A stretch of 64,000 bases of DNA from NCBI GenBank assembly GCA_022457065.1, contig JAJGBQ010000003.1, positions 2,604,001 to 2,668,000 of the forward strand, given 5' to 3'. This document shows, in pieces, positions 1 through 11,106 of the stretch. Each line of letters starts with the position of its first letter. Position 1 is the first letter of the stretch. This stretch comes from Curvularia sp. ZM96 (taxonomy: Eukaryota; Ascomycota; Dothideomycetes; Pleosporales; Pleosporaceae). The translations under genes were made by a program, and so were the position numbers. A model generated the notes under the pieces. It saw only the letters and a list, made by a program, of their open reading frames with translations, did not search any database and had not been told where the DNA came from.

Positions 1-1
1 A

Positions 2-1912
2 GTAGATGGCCAGATGATACTGAAGCTTCGAGAGAAGATCAAAAAGACCTTCCAAACAAGCCTAAAACTTGGGGCTAGCAGCGTTGCAAGACCTGCTAGT
101 AGCACAGCCCGCCCAACCCTACGCGCTGTAATTCATGATGCCACACGGTTTGCCTTGGCTTTCAGACCCATGCTTGAGGAAGCTCCGCTTCAGTTATACT
201 GTGCTGGTCTACTATTCAGTCCGAAAGCAAGTATAATTAGAGAAATCTTCTCGAGCGAAGTCTCAGCTTGGCGTCTTCCTTGCACACACATGGCAGAGAT
301 TTGGAGCCCATGTTTGCAGACGCTCAAGGGCCACGTGAGTGTTGTTAGTGCTGTAGCATTCTCGCCCGACAGCAAGACACTGGTTTTAGGGTTTGGTGAC
401 GGTACGATACAAATGTGGGACGCCGGCTTGGGAAAGGCGGTTCAGACGATAAAGAGCTATTTACAATATCCAATTACTGTTATAGCCTTCTTACCAGATG
501 ACACGACAATAGCATTAGGATCTAGTCGTGGGATAGTGGAGCTATGGGACGTCAGCACAGGGAACGTACTGCAGACACTACACAACAGCTATTCGGGTAG
601 CTCTCCTGCTGCAGCCTTCTCGCTTGACAGCAAGACGATGGCGTGGGGATTTATAGGTGGGACAATAGAGACCAAGGGCATTCGATCAAGCGCACAGCAG
701 ACACTTCAGGGCCATAGGGCTGAAGTCAATACTCTCGCTTTCTCACCAAACGGTAAGACACTCGTGTCTGGATCTCGGGACCACGAAATAAAGCTATGGG
801 ATGTCGACTCGGGAGATTTGCTGCACGCGCTAAGCAATCGCCCCCCAAGTTGGGATCACATTACTGCTTTGGCCCTCTCGCCAGATGGCATGACGCTGGC
901 ATCTGGATTTGGCGATGGATTGATACAAATGTGGGACGCCGGCTCAGGGAAGACAGTACAGGTGCTTAAGAGCAATGTAGATTTGTCCAAGCACCCTGCT
1001 CTACACAACGACGATCCGAATTCACCATTCATACCACCGGTCTCAATCAATGCTTTAGCCTTCTCGCCAGACGGCAAGACGCTAGCATCGGGATCTAGTA
1101 AGAAGACAGTAAAGCTGTGGGACGCTAGCTCTGGGAAGAGGTTGCAGACGCTCAGGAGCCATGTAGGTCCTGTTAATGCCGTAGCATTTTCGCCCAATAG
1201 CAACACGCTAGCGTCAGGATCCAGTGATACAACAGTGAAATTGTGGGACACTGGCTTAAGAGACGCGCCACACACGCGTCGGGGTCATTCAGATCCAGTT
1301 AATGCTTTAGCCTTCTCGCCAGACAGCAAGACTCTAGCATCAGCGTCTAGTGACGAGACAGTAAAGCTGTGGGACACCAGTTCAGGAAAGTTATTGCAGA
1401 CGCTTAAGGTCCATTCAGGCTTAGTCAATGCTCTGGCTTTCTCCCCAGACAGTTCAACGCTAGTGTCATGTGACGAGAAGGTAAAACTGTGGGACGCTGG
1501 CTCAGGGAAGAAGCTACAGACAATCAGGCGTTTTTCATCTCGAATTACTGCTGTAGCTTTCTCGCCAGATGGCAAGACACTAGCGCGGGGATCTGACAAG
1601 GAGATGGTGGAGCTATGGGATATCAGTTCGAACAAAGTGCTACAGACACTCAAGGGCCAGCTAAGCTCAGTGGTCAACCTACTTTGGCTTCAATCGACTT
1701 CCCTGTTGTCACTGAGCGTCGAGGCCGATTGGATTTGTCGGAGTGAGAGAAAGGTGCTTTGGATTCCTTCTGAACATCGAACGAGTGCAGTTGTTTTCCA
1801 TGACAACCTTGCTGGTTTTGCATATCCGTCTGGTCATATCTTGATTTTGAGATATGTAGACGGAGATAAGTTTACCCTGCTCCCTACGCGCTTCTCACGA
1901 AGGACTGGATAG
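2..1912 (+). CDS. C-terminal part of a NACHT-WD40 (NLR/HET-E-like) protein, 5' end outside window
   Basis: The frame is open to the window edge; the first ATG is at 14, so the N-terminal half (usually an effector domain plus NACHT) lies outside. Residues about 35-90 carry the linker typical of fungal NWD proteins (EAPLQLYCAGLLFSP), followed by about ten WD40 repeats (residues about 92-560) with repeated AFSPDSKTLASGSSD and VKLWD motifs. The third repeat (IETKG in place of LWD) is degenerate. The last 70 residues match the usual NWD tail (DWICRSERKVLWIPSEHR). Family knowledge: such proteins act in heterokaryon incompatibility or innate immunity and sense ligands through the WD40 propeller. No stop interrupts the 636 visible codons, so the gene may be functional. 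It could also be only a remnant, because no NACHT is visible. Confidence 0.85.
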   Translation, partial: VDGQMILKLREKIKKTFQTSLKLGASSVARPASSTARPTLRAVIHDATRFALAFRPMLEEAPLQLYCAGLLFSPKASIIREIFSSEVSAWRLPCTHMAEIWSPCLQTLKGHVSVVSAVAFSPDSKTLVLGFGDGTIQMWDAGLGKAVQTIKSYLQYPITVIAFLPDDTTIALGSSRGIVELWDVSTGNVLQTLHNSYSGSSPAAAFSLDSKTMAWGFIGGTIETKGIRSSAQQTLQGHRAEVNTLAFSPNGKTLVSGSRDHEIKLWDVDSGDLLHALSNRPPSWDHITALALSPDGMTLASGFGDGLIQMWDAGSGKTVQVLKSNVDLSKHPALHNDDPNSPFIPPVSINALAFSPDGKTLASGSSKKTVKLWDASSGKRLQTLRSHVGPVNAVAFSPNSNTLASGSSDTTVKLWDTGLRDAPHTRRGHSDPVNALAFSPDSKTLASASSDETVKLWDTSSGKLLQTLKVHSGLVNALAFSPDSSTLVSCDEKVKLWDAGSGKKLQTIRRFSSRITAVAFSPDGKTLARGSDKEMVELWDISSNKVLQTLKGQLSSVVNLLWLQSTSLLSLSVEADWICRSERKVLWIPSEHRTSAVVFHDNLAGFAYPSGHILILRYVDGDKFTLLPTRFSRRTG

Positions 1913-2414
1913 TAGCTGGCTGGACTGAATAATGGCACGCTATCATCATAATTCATGTTCTCTAAACTCATATAGGAGCGTATAGATACATGCTACATGA
2001 GGGAACACTTAAATGTATGTAGAAAGCGTACTTGATATGCTCTATTTGTGTTCCTGTGTTCTACTACTCGCCTCTTGAGATACGACTGATAAGTGGGTCA
2101 CCATTCTAAGCAACCCACCACTACCATCACCTCTGAACAACCGTGACATTGTGCATCCCAATACTTAAGGGATAGCATATGAAACATGAATAAAAGGTGA
2201 TGACATCTATTCACGCGCCTGGCTGGTTAGAGTCACGTTGATTAGGACCTCTTAGTCCGTGTAAAGGCACTGCAGTATTATAACCTCGAAAAGCGGGCTT
2301 GCCATAGCACAAAGCTAGTTGGCGTTGATTGTTAGATGCTATAATGCGGCTTTAAAACAGAACTCTAGCTTCAGGTTGCTGTAGCCCAAACTGGAAAGAT
2401 CAACGGCTATCATA
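1913..2414. other. Intergenic stretch with one copy of a dispersed 50-bp repeat
   Basis: No coding frame is supported. Positions 2131-2180 resemble 14995-15044 at 43 of 50 bases; five of the seven differences are transitions. Confidence 0.6.
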
Positions 2415-2507
2415 GAAGAAGGCGCAGTAATATAGTGGTCTGCATTTCCGCTTGTCGAGCAATTGACAGCGCGTGGGAGACCGGGGTTCATTTCCCCGCT
2501 GGAGAGC
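2415..2507 (+). tRNA. tRNA-Asp-like sequence, probably a pseudo-tRNA or tRNA-derived SINE head
   Basis: The segment follows a fungal tRNA-Asp closely. The D-arm/A-box reads ATATAGTGGTCTGC, the anticodon region CCGCTTGTC (GTC anticodon), and the T-arm/B-box CGGGG-TTCATTT-CCCCG pairs perfectly. It ends in GGAGAG and is followed from 2512 by runs of T that could stop RNA polymerase III. Two things argue against a working tRNA: about 13 extra bases follow the anticodon and do not leave a clean anticodon stem, and the 5' side (AAGGCGC) does not pair with the 3' side (TGGAGAG). The T-loop also departs from TTCGANT. Confidence 0.55.
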
Positions 2508-2900
2508 TCACTTTTTATTTTTTCCTTTTTGCACTTTCATATGCACTGCGCTACTACAACCAGAAGGTACGAGTGATCAGTATTCTGCTGATCTCGGGCA
2601 TAGCATAGTTTATAGGTAGCCTCTGCCTAGATCTACCTCCTACACGTTTGCCTTACCTAAGAGCCTGATAAGACGCGCTCGCGCGATTTTTAAGAGTAGT
2701 AGTTACAAAAGGTTATATTTCATAGAGAGTTATCTACTCTGCTTACGCCAGATTTGCTTGTTAGAGAAAGCTTACAATGAGTATCTAGGGGCGTTGTCTG
2801 AGTGCTAGTTAGCGATATAACTATAGAAAATTCTAACATTATCTATGGACCTATTACTATAGAAGGTATTCTTTTAGCGCCTTGTTAATACTTATATTGC
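2508..2900. other. AT-rich intergenic stretch
   Basis: The segment holds T-runs directly after the tRNA-like sequence and no supported coding frame. Confidence 0.5.
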
Positions 2901-5032
2901 CTAACGAAGCTGAAACTCCTTCCATACTTTCTTTAGTGCAGGAAGTGGTCGCCGTGGTGTTATAAGTGGTCGCAATCCATCGTCATCCTTAGAAACTGTC
3001 ATCATATTAGAAACCGACATCCTATTAGAAACCATCATCATATCAGTATTCATTTCACCAAGACCCACTCGCTCATATACTCCACTCTCCACTTCCCGAA
3101 TCACTAGAACAATCAGTCTTTGCAATTTCTCTCCTTCAGTGGTGTGAAACAAATGTATTCCAGTGCACATGGTATCCGGAAGAATAGGTGTAGTGCAAGT
3201 TGGCGCGAATGTCCATACAGCTGGTTTTTTGTCTTCGAGTTCTACTGTTGCATCATACTTCAAGGTGGAGGAATACTTCAAGGTGGAGGAAGTTGTCCAA
3301 CTTCTCCCGATTCGCACCGTGAAGGTCCAGGTGGCGATATGCAAAGTGTCGGAAATCTTCATGCTCATGTCATCGTAGGCGTGACAGAATTTCTCCATGT
3401 TAACAACGCTACCATCTTCAAGCTGAATCGAGATTTGAAGATCCTTGTTCGGGTCCAGCAGGTGCCATTCCCAGTCTTTTATTTTCCACCTTATCTTGCT
3501 TCGCCAACCTGTCCAGGACCAGGACGGAAACCCCTCACGCCGCTCTGCTGGTGCAACAACTCCCCAACATAATCCCCCATAAAATTCAGCGAGTGGAGAC
3601 AGTTCCTGTAGACGTGGCTTTGATTCCCAACCAAGCCTTCGTTGTGAAGATGCCGGAATCATCGGCACGCCAGCACAATATAATACTCGTTTCCGGCTCC
3701 TTGCAAAGGCGTGTAAGACGCCAAGAAACCCCTTCAAGATGTCAGTGGGATCGGTCAACTGCCTTTTAGTGTATTCTTCGATTCTTTGAACTATTTCCCA
3801 TCCTGACGTGCCGATTCCTCTCGGGAACATCCCGGTGTTGATTTTGTCACAAAATTGTGCTTTGAAACGGTGGCCGTTCTGAGTATGGAGGCTTCGTAAG
3901 GGGAGATTGAGAGCTTCACAACAGTACATGCCAGAGCACTCGAAGTAGACCTGACTGTCGGTGAAGATAAGTCGTCTGGGAGAAAGAATGCTTTCTTGAT
4001 AAGTCCAGCCTCGTTGAAACCATTTCGAATGTTGTATTTCGCTTCTTGGATCTGGGAGAGACGATACTAGCATGTGTCCTCGGACTAGTCCGTGCGGTTG
4101 GGGTTGTCTGCATCTTTTTCCGACACCTGGGAGGCCGTGATTGGGGGTTGCTCCTGCAGCGGCAATAATCGTGAGATAAGCACAGCTGTAGATCAAGTCC
4201 ATGTGCCCCACCTGTTCCTGCACTTCAGTTGGCTGAGACTGATTGATACAAAACCGGTCTATCCAGAGAAATCGCATACCCAAGGATTGAGTAATGACAA
4301 TAGCGTCTTCAATAGTTTCAGGCAGCTGAGGCGGCAACACTCGAGAAAAATCTGGACCTCTCTCACCCGCTCCCCATACATAACTTAGAGCCACGTATTG
4401 GACTCCAGAGCCATGAACAATTTGTCTCGTCTCACAATCGATTACTCTAAACGAGGGGATTGCAGAGAGCGGGGATGTGATGAACTTGGACGAAAGTGGT
4501 CCATCTCCTATACCACATGCACTAGAATGATTGTCTTGGCAGTAGTTGAGCCAGCTTTTGATTAGCTCAGGGTCGATTTTGGGTTGTATAAGTCGAATGA
4601 CTGGGGCATGCTCTGATTGTTTGACTAGGAAGGCTGAGCTTCCTTCAATGGCGAGCATAGTTGTATCGACAGCTTGCCAACCCCTTTCGGGGATTCTGTT
4701 ACTGCTCAAGGATCGAAGCTCATGGCTTTTGGAATTTCTTGCTTGCGCCGGAAGAAGTTGAACCATAAGTTGACAGAGCGAACAGCTATTGACGCTCCAG
4801 TTCCTTGTCGAATTTAGTTTGTAGAATGGTTTGCCCACTCTTGTAAGATGTTTCGTCCGAAACGCTTTGTCTAGATTGACACGTTTACATCTTTTGCAGA
4901 GGTCAAATCCCAAGACAGATGCAGCAGAAACTAAACATGTCAGCAACGCAGAGTCAACGGTAAACCCTCTATACCTCGTCTTTTAGGCTGCGATCGCCTG
5001 GGGGGCGGCTGTTCACGTCTTGTGGACACCAT
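2901..5032 (-). CDS. HET-domain protein (heterokaryon incompatibility type), two exons
   Basis: Exons are 5032-4975 and 4930-2901, giving 695 residues. The start is the ATG at 5032. The long frame has no ATG of its own at its head, but a 44-nt intron (4974-4931, GTATAG donor, CTGAC branch, TTTAG acceptor) joins the short exon MVSTRREQPPPRR in phase to VSAASVLGFD. A cysteine-bearing N-terminus (LCKRCKR, NSCSLCQL) precedes the HET domain at about residues 198-345. Its hallmarks are YVALSYVWG, LWIDRFCINQ, YLTIIAAAG and WFQRGWTYQESILSPRRL. The C-terminal 350 residues are unassigned. Family knowledge: HET domains trigger incompatibility cell death and are related to TIR-like folds. The frame is uninterrupted, unlike the HET relics at 21.9 and 30.6 kb. 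Confidence 0.88.
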
Positions 5033-5384
5033 TTTGTACACGATTGCTAGCTATACACGGTTAAGAGCACAAGTTATCTAGAAAGAAGACAAGGGAAGCA
5101 AGTCGAGCTTTTGTCTTCATCGTACTGCGCCCTCGCACAAACTACGCCACCTCCTAGGCCACTAAATAGAGATGTGCCCTGAATCTGAGATGCCGTTTGT
5201 CCCAGATCTGCGCCAACAGATTGTAGCTCCAATAGGTGCCCCTGTACTGCAGTGACTTGAAACGGTGATGAGACGTCCAAAGCTATTAACGAAGGCGGCT
5301 ATATCGTGCATTCTGCTACTGGAGCATACGATCCTTTAGGAATCCACGCTAGTCCTAAAGTTTGGTGTGCGGCGGCTAAGCTGG
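5033..5384. other. Intergenic sequence left of the transposon
   Basis: This is the upstream region of the HET gene, up to the TA target site at 5385-5386. I see no gene. Confidence 0.5.
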
Positions 5385-5386
5385 TA

Positions 5387-5435
5387 CCGTGCCCCACCAC
5401 CTCGCGGACGCAACCACCTCACGGACGCGCGGCCT
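5387..5435 (+). repeat. Left terminal inverted repeat of the transposon
   Basis: Its 49 bp match the reverse complement of 7451-7499 without mismatch. It begins directly after the TA at 5385-5386 and contains a tandem pair of CCACCTCRCGGACGC. Confidence 0.95.
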
Positions 5436-5538
5436 TACCAAAACTACCTCAAAAACGAGGCTGTAGAGCCACACTGAAAGGATATTATCACGATATATTT
5501 TAGTGGTGAGGTTAATAGGCCTTGATATATATATATAG

Positions 5539-7410
5539 CTATAGAAATCGAGATGGAGTTCTAATCGCGCGGCCGCGACGCGAGATTGGAGGTGGTGATC
5601 CTACTGCACCTCCCTGAGGCTCCTCATCACCTTGAGACCTCGCGATAGGCCTCTTTTTTCGAGTAGCCTTTGTAGAAGCCTTAAGGCTGCTCCTCTTACC
5701 CCTTTGGGTAGTTTTAATAGCTTTTTGAAGTCGTTTTGCAGCCTTGCGAGCTGCGATCCTCGAGGCCTTTTCAACAGCCTTCTCCTCCCTCTCCTTCTGC
5801 CTTATTAGGCTCACTGCAAGCCTCGCCTGACGCCTCTGCTCCTTCTCCCTTGTCTTTGCCTGCTTTTTCTCCTCACGTTGCCTCATCGTATCAGCTTTTT
5901 GGAGTTGTAGCTGCTCCTGCTCCTCCTCCTGGAGTTGCAGGCGATCACGCGCCTCCTTCACCTTCCTTGGAGACCAGAATACAGCTCCACCATGATACTC
6001 CTCAGGCTCCTGCAGAGGTAGAGGCTTGCCTCGTTTCCTGCGCGTTCTCTCGTTGATTAGAGCCTCCCTCAGCTTCCTTACTTCCTCCTTGAGGAGATTA
6101 TTTTGAACTGAACTTGAGTGAAGGATCTGGCTTAGCCTTTTAACCTGCCTATCGCCTTGATCAGCGACTACCTGACGCAGCAGACGCCCTATCTTCCTCC
6201 AATCAGAGGCACTGAGGGCTGAGGAGTCGCTATCGCTCGTAGGATCAGAAATAGAGAAGCGCTGAAGGATTACCTCCGGGTTAAAAGGTGAGAGGCCTGT
6301 AGCCTTGAAGGCGTTTAGGATCGTTGTTTCCTTAAAGGAGGCCTGCCAGGCTTAGTAGAAGAGGGGGAAGAAATCCCTCTTACTCATTGAGGTGAGGCCT
6401 TGACTCCTATCCATAAAGGCAGAAACCTCGTTCGAGTACGCTGTTGAGAGAGGCTTGAACATGCTGACGTCGAGAGGCTGCAGCGTGTGGGTTGAGTGAG
6501 GAGGATAGACTGCGAGGAGGATCTTGTTCTGATCACAATACTCAATAAAATCCATTGTAAGGTGAGATCCATGGCCGTCAAGGATAAGTAATCGGTAGGA
6601 GGAGCGTGCCTTCGCCCTTGTACTGCGATCAAACACCTGCTGCAGCCACGCGAGGCCTATCTCATTGTTCGTCCAGCCAGAAGGTGATGAGGACACTCGA
6701 ATCTGATGTGTATCTGGATCAAGGGCCTGCAGCCAGGTGTCCTGTATAGACCCTGAGGCTGACTGATAGATCAAGGCAGGCTCGAGGTAAGATCCATCAG
6801 CGCAGATACAGGCCAGCAGCGTTATCCACTCGCGGGAGCCATCCTGTATAGTACTCCTCCTTCTTCCATCCTCGTACGAGGCTCTACTAAAGATCCTCCT
6901 TGAGCGATTCACTACACCAAGCATGAAGCCCTTCTCGTCCATATTGTAGATCTGACGCGCCTCGACGTGATATTGATCGATTTTATCGCGTAGGAGGCTA
7001 AAGTAGAGGCTATACTTACTCCTAGAATCAGCTTTGTGGCGACAGTTATCCGTGCCTACTGCCCACTTTGAGATAAGCTGATCAGGATAGCGCTGAACAA
7101 AGCGACTAGCCCAGTGTAATCCAACCTCTCTCTTGGCGATCTGCGACGCAAAATTACGTATCATTGACTAAGTAGGTGGTAGGCCTCTCTCTGTGAGTCG
7201 ATTAATATAGGCTATTAAGGCCTTCTCCTGGTGTGGGTGGAGGAGCTGCTGCTTTTGATAGCCTTCAGTGCGTGAGGCGTAGCAACCTCTATGTCTTTGA
7301 CTAAGCGTAGATCGAGGAACACCAAATCTTTTTGCTATATCAGTATACGTAAAAGATTCTCCAGGTCCTAGGGCATCAATAGCTGCAAGCGCAGCCTCGA
7401 TATTACTCAT
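5539..7410 (-). pseudogene. Fot1/Pogo-type DDE transposase, interrupted by two stop codons
   Basis: Reading starts at the ATG at 7410 (MSNIEAALAAIDALG) with an N-terminal helix-turn-helix (YTDIAKRFGVPRSTLSQRHRG). It continues through a CENP-B-like DNA-binding part into the DDE_1 catalytic core. The core motifs are IYNMDEKGFMLG (first D), LLILDGHGSHLT (second D) and VYPPHSTHTLQPLDVSMFKPL (third acidic region). A lysine/arginine/glutamate-rich coiled tail ends at 5539. Two in-frame stops break it: TAG at about 7165-7167 (after RGLPPT) and TAA at about 6350-6352 (after FFPLFY). Both fit a single CpA-to-TpA change (CAG, CAA), the dinucleotide favoured by repeat-induced point mutation. No frameshift is needed to follow the protein through. 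Confidence 0.9.
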
Positions 7411-7450
7411 GGTGGTGGAGATATAAGGTGTTGAGGTAGTGGTGGTTACT

Positions 7451-7499
7451 AGGCCGCGCGTCCGTGAGGTGGTTGCGTCCGCGAGGTGGTGGGGCACGG
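7451..7499 (-). repeat. Right terminal inverted repeat of the transposon
   Basis: It is the perfect inverse of 5387-5435 and is followed by TA at 7500-7501. Confidence 0.95.
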
Positions 7500-7501
7500 T
7501 A

Positions 7502-8047
7502 CTGACTAGGATGTCCGAGCACTGGATTTTTGTGCAGGGGCCCACATACGTTGGGACTAAGCGAGGGACTCATCTCTGTAATAGAACAGCGTTTCACAGC
7601 TTCAAGCTGTCTTGGGATACTAGATCCGACTTGTATCTAAGACCAAACTGTAGGCAGCAGCATCGCGGGTACGCGAGATATCGGGTGGTGGGGGCTGACC
7701 TAACGTAGGTAACGGTGCGCAAAAAATCAACACACGAGGTTGCCGTCCGATTTCAGTCCCTTTGGCTCATGCTGCAGGTATCGAGCTACGCGAATATCTG
7801 TTTTTGGTTTAGCATGTATGAGTCGAATAACAAGATCGAGCCATTGCACCTCCTGTAGTAGTCCAACGAGACGAGGCTACAAAAAAAGACTAGTTACATT
7901 TAGCAGAGTATTACAAGCCAGTTCATTAGCAGCAAAGCCTTACAAGAGCCAGGAGAATATTAAACTAGTAGCACCACTATACGACTCGACTCGTTCTAAT
8001 ACATGATGCTATATGGTGGTTCGGTGCTAGATAACTATAACATATAG
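7502..8047. other. Intergenic sequence right of the transposon
   Basis: I see no gene or recognisable element. It is the likely 3' region of the minus-strand gene at 8048-8857. Confidence 0.45.
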
Positions 8048-8857
8048 CTAGATCGCGATGAGCTTATCGGGATGCTTGAAATAAGTCTCGATATCTCCTT
8101 TGTCCGTCTCATTGAAGACAGGCATTAGATACACGGGTGAGAACTTGCACCAGCCATGCCACTCAACCCTCTGACCAGTCCCGCCCCGACCCTGCGCAGC
8201 AAGAACTTTGGGCTCTTCCGTTGTAAACTCGTCTTTACTAAGCAGCTTGACAAACACCTTGTTGGCGTTACGCTTTAAAGTCCAGGGCGTCGCATCGTCT
8301 GGCGGCGTTGGTCCAATTGGTTCAGGCCCATTTTCGATGCTATCGAGTGAGTCATCGTCTACGACCAGGCACCAGTCAGTCTTGGGACCGCAGTTGTAAC
8401 CCTCCTCTATGACTTCGCCTCCAGCGCCAAGAAAACTGCCTACGTTCTGGCGGAGATGTTCACAGACGTCAGCGAGCGAAGCGCCAGGAAGGTACGCAGC
8501 GGGTTGTAAGCGCAAAGTGTCAATCAACTGTTGATTGTACGGCTCTGGTTGCTCGTAGCGCAGGGTATCGGAAGCGTGGGCGTGCAGCTTGTTCAGCACG
8601 GCCTGGAAGTGTTCGCTGTCTACTAGATACACAGCCATTAAACATCTCTCTCTGAGCTCGAATCAATACGACTCACCCGGTATCTCCTGGGCTTTGCCCT
8701 CATCGTTTCGCTTGTCTGAATCCTTTTGCTTTTGCGGGCGTGTGTAGGTGCCATAGACATAAAAACCCCAGGTGGGGTCAACCCAGCCTTCAATCCTTTT
8801 CAGAAATCGCTCGCAGCGCAGAATATCGTGCTTCTCCCAACTGCTTAGCGAGGCCAT
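8048..8857 (-). CDS. Orphan hypothetical protein, two exons
   Basis: Exons 8857-8677 and 8622-8048 encode 251 residues. The 54-nt intron has a GTGAGT donor and a CTAG acceptor, and it joins EIP to VDSEHF in phase. Without it the two frames would stand as separate ORFs. I do not recognise the family. The N-terminal 60 residues hold an aromatic motif (WVDPTWGFYVYGTYTRP). The middle is acidic and rich in proline. The C-terminus has a conserved-looking WHGWCKFSPVYLMPVF. No signal peptide or membrane segment is seen. Confidence 0.6.
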
Positions 8858-10149
8858 GTCGCGTCGTTTATTGTTGCGCGCGTTGCGTTAGTACTCAATG
8901 CTAAGCAGAGCTAAAGTATTATGTCCGTTGTAATGATCTTGCCATCCACGCGGAGAAATTTCAGAGATGCACATTCCTCACTGAAATTTATCTTTAGAAG
9001 CTATGTGTAAACTAGCGTACAGAGCTATGCCAGCCACCGCACGGCAGGCACTAACGCGAAGCCACCTCAACCCTTCAGCTAGACTCTTAATAATGCTAAA
9101 TCAATTTCATCATACAGGATAATGCGCTTTTTTAACCTACAAGGCACCCTCAGTACTCGAAACAAGACCAAAGAGAATTATCAATCCTAGAATCAATATT
9201 GCTACTTAGGAAGTAGCCTATTAAACCTTGTTCCTACGATCATACTAAAGGCGCCTAATCGAAGTAGACCGCGGCTCGTCAAAGATCTCTTTCAGTGTTA
9301 GCAACTCGTTCCACTAGTACTCAAACTTCTTAATTTTACAATCTGATGGCCTCAAAGATGCGGAATTGAGTAGATCCAAATCAAGGCAGATTAAGTTCTT
9401 CTTATCAGACACCTTTGACTAAAGCCACTTTTACGCGTCTTTGTCTTTCGACTTTGAAGGGAATAGAAGTGCGAGCGTTCGAAGAGTCTCTCCCGCTAGT
9501 CCTTCGAGGAGTACGGTCCTGTTCTCTCGTTATCTTTGCTTTAATATTGCCGGAAGTGGAATAATAGGGGGCTCACGTTATATACCAAAGTGATATATAT
9601 GACTCTCAGCGGACGTGCGGGGGCGCCTCCGGGAGAACAACAGAACAACACGATCTAATTATCATAAACAACTATCGCAGTCTACTGTCCTTGACAACCT
9701 ATCACAATCGAACAAATAGAATAAGAACAATCTGGACAGAACACAGCATACTAGCGCCAAAGACAACATATAAAATCCCTTGCGCTAATAATAGATACTA
9801 AGTTGCGCTAGAAAGAACATACAGAAGTGATTGGATAAAGAGTAACTAACTAAAATCGTATGTACGTAGTTAAATATAAAATTTATATTGCCCTGTACGG
9901 TATACAATGTTGAGAGCAAGTTCAAATATAGCGTTATTAGTCAGTGGATAACCACGTGACTGAACATAGTAAACACCTTAAGTTACCCTAAGGATTCTAA
10001 TTAGGGAGTGGGTTTACTAGATTTGCGAACGATCTAAAAAGGCATAGCATTTCCATAGATGATGTACGCCTGCTCTATCTGCTACAATGCCAACATGAGA
10101 TGAGGAACGTACAAACAGAAAACAGTAGGCATTCAACAGGGCATACAAA
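8858..10149. other. AT-rich gene desert
   Basis: All six frames are broken into short pieces. The segment 9590-9740 contains a GC-rich patch (GGACGTGCGGGGGCGCC) followed by AACAA-rich sequence that may be old retroelement DNA, but I cannot support a family. Confidence 0.5.
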
Positions 10150-11106
10150 CTAAGTCAACATATCACTGGTGCCCTCTCTACTCCTCTTCGTCATGTTGGC
10201 GGCGCTTTCCTCTCGTATTTCCTTCATGGACTCAATGTTCTCCTGGTGTACGCCCTCGTACGCCTCAAAAAAGATCAGTCTCCCTGCCACTAAATCTTCT
10301 TTCACCACATCTTTGAGATTTCTCTCCCAAGCAACAGGCTTCTTAACAGGTTCATCCAAAGCCTTCAGATATCGGATTGTGGCGTCGATCAATGACTTAT
10401 CAAAACCTCCGGCTTTGATCCGGTCTGGGCTACCATGCGCAGGAAATATTTTCTTGATAGGCAATTGCGTCATACGCTCCAACTCCTGTAGTTGAGTTCT
10501 GAGATCCTCTGGCTCGGAAATATACGTCACGGTGTCCTCGAGCATATCCCCAGCAAGAACCAAGCCTGCATCCGGGAGGAAGAGGAGTGTGGAATCCGCG
10601 GTGTGAATGTGGAAATTATGCAGTTCGACTACGATATCGCCGACTCGGAGCGACAAGCTCTTCTCATATGTCTCCGTGGGGAACACAACGTCGATGCTGG
10701 GTCCTTCGCCCTCATCCGGGTTTCTCAATTTCTCAGCATTCTGCCTCATTCTCTCTTGCGTGCCTTTGTGTGCAACAATCTTCGTATCCCGCAAAGCAGA
10801 AGCCCCAGCGATGTGATCGGCATGGAAATGGCTATATACCGTCGTCACACTCTTTGCGCCCAAACTTCGTACATGGGCAAGCATATGCGCTCCGTGAGCA
10901 GGCGTCAGACCTGCGTCGAAGAGAATGGCGGAGTCCCCACTGACGATGCTGTAGGTAGCCACGCCCAAGGCCAAGGTTTCATCATACCAGTTTGAGGAGC
11001 GCCAGGGGCATGTGCGCCCTTCGTAATAGGCGTAGATCCCTGTTGTTCCCACGGGGCAGAAGGTACGAAGCGTCGGTAGATCACCAAAGGGGTCCGGTTC
11101 CGCCAT
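10150..11106 (-). CDS. Metallo-beta-lactamase-fold hydrolase
   Basis: A single exon of 318 residues starts at the ATG at 11106. The di-metal site is complete: HFHADH at residues 93-98 (HxHxDH), H168 in HIHTADS, D187 in LAGDM and H224 in FPAHGSPD. ILFDAG (61-66) is the usual strand before the site. Family knowledge: these enzymes hydrolyse thioesters, lactones, glyoxalase-type or beta-lactam-like substrates. In fungi such genes often lie in accessory regions or secondary-metabolite loci. No signal peptide is visible, so it is probably cytosolic. The substrate cannot be read from sequence. All metal ligands are present, so I treat it as active. Confidence 0.85.
   Translation of the reverse strand: MAEPDPFGDLPTLRTFCPVGTTGIYAYYEGRTCPWRSSNWYDETLALGVATYSIVSGDSAILFDAGLTPAHGAHMLAHVRSLGAKSVTTVYSHFHADHIAGASALRDTKIVAHKGTQERMRQNAEKLRNPDEGEGPSIDVVFPTETYEKSLSLRVGDIVVELHNFHIHTADSTLLFLPDAGLVLAGDMLEDTVTYISEPEDLRTQLQELERMTQLPIKKIFPAHGSPDRIKAGGFDKSLIDATIRYLKALDEPVKKPVAWERNLKDVVKEDLVAGRLIFFEAYEGVHQENIESMKEIREESAANMTKRSREGTSDMLT

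Larger units (their letters stand above)
5387..7499. mobile_element. Tc1/mariner-superfamily (Fot1/Pogo-type) DNA transposon, full length, inactivated
   Basis: The 2113-bp element is bounded by 49-bp terminal inverted repeats that are identical over their whole length (5387-5435 and 7451-7499, both starting CCGTGCCCCACCACC). It is flanked by the TA target duplication expected for this superfamily (5385-5386 and 7500-7501). Each repeat holds two direct copies of CCACCTCRCGGACGC, possible transposase binding sites. One transposase frame fills the element on the minus strand. Confidence 0.93.

Noticed and set aside
856..1677. Long minus-strand frames opposite the WD40 gene
   Set aside because: They are mirror images of the repeated WD40 codons.
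9590..9740. Possible LTR end or primer-binding region in the gene desert
   Set aside because: AACAA-rich sequence after a GC patch was suggestive, but I found no matching second LTR and no reverse-transcriptase or integrase text nearby.
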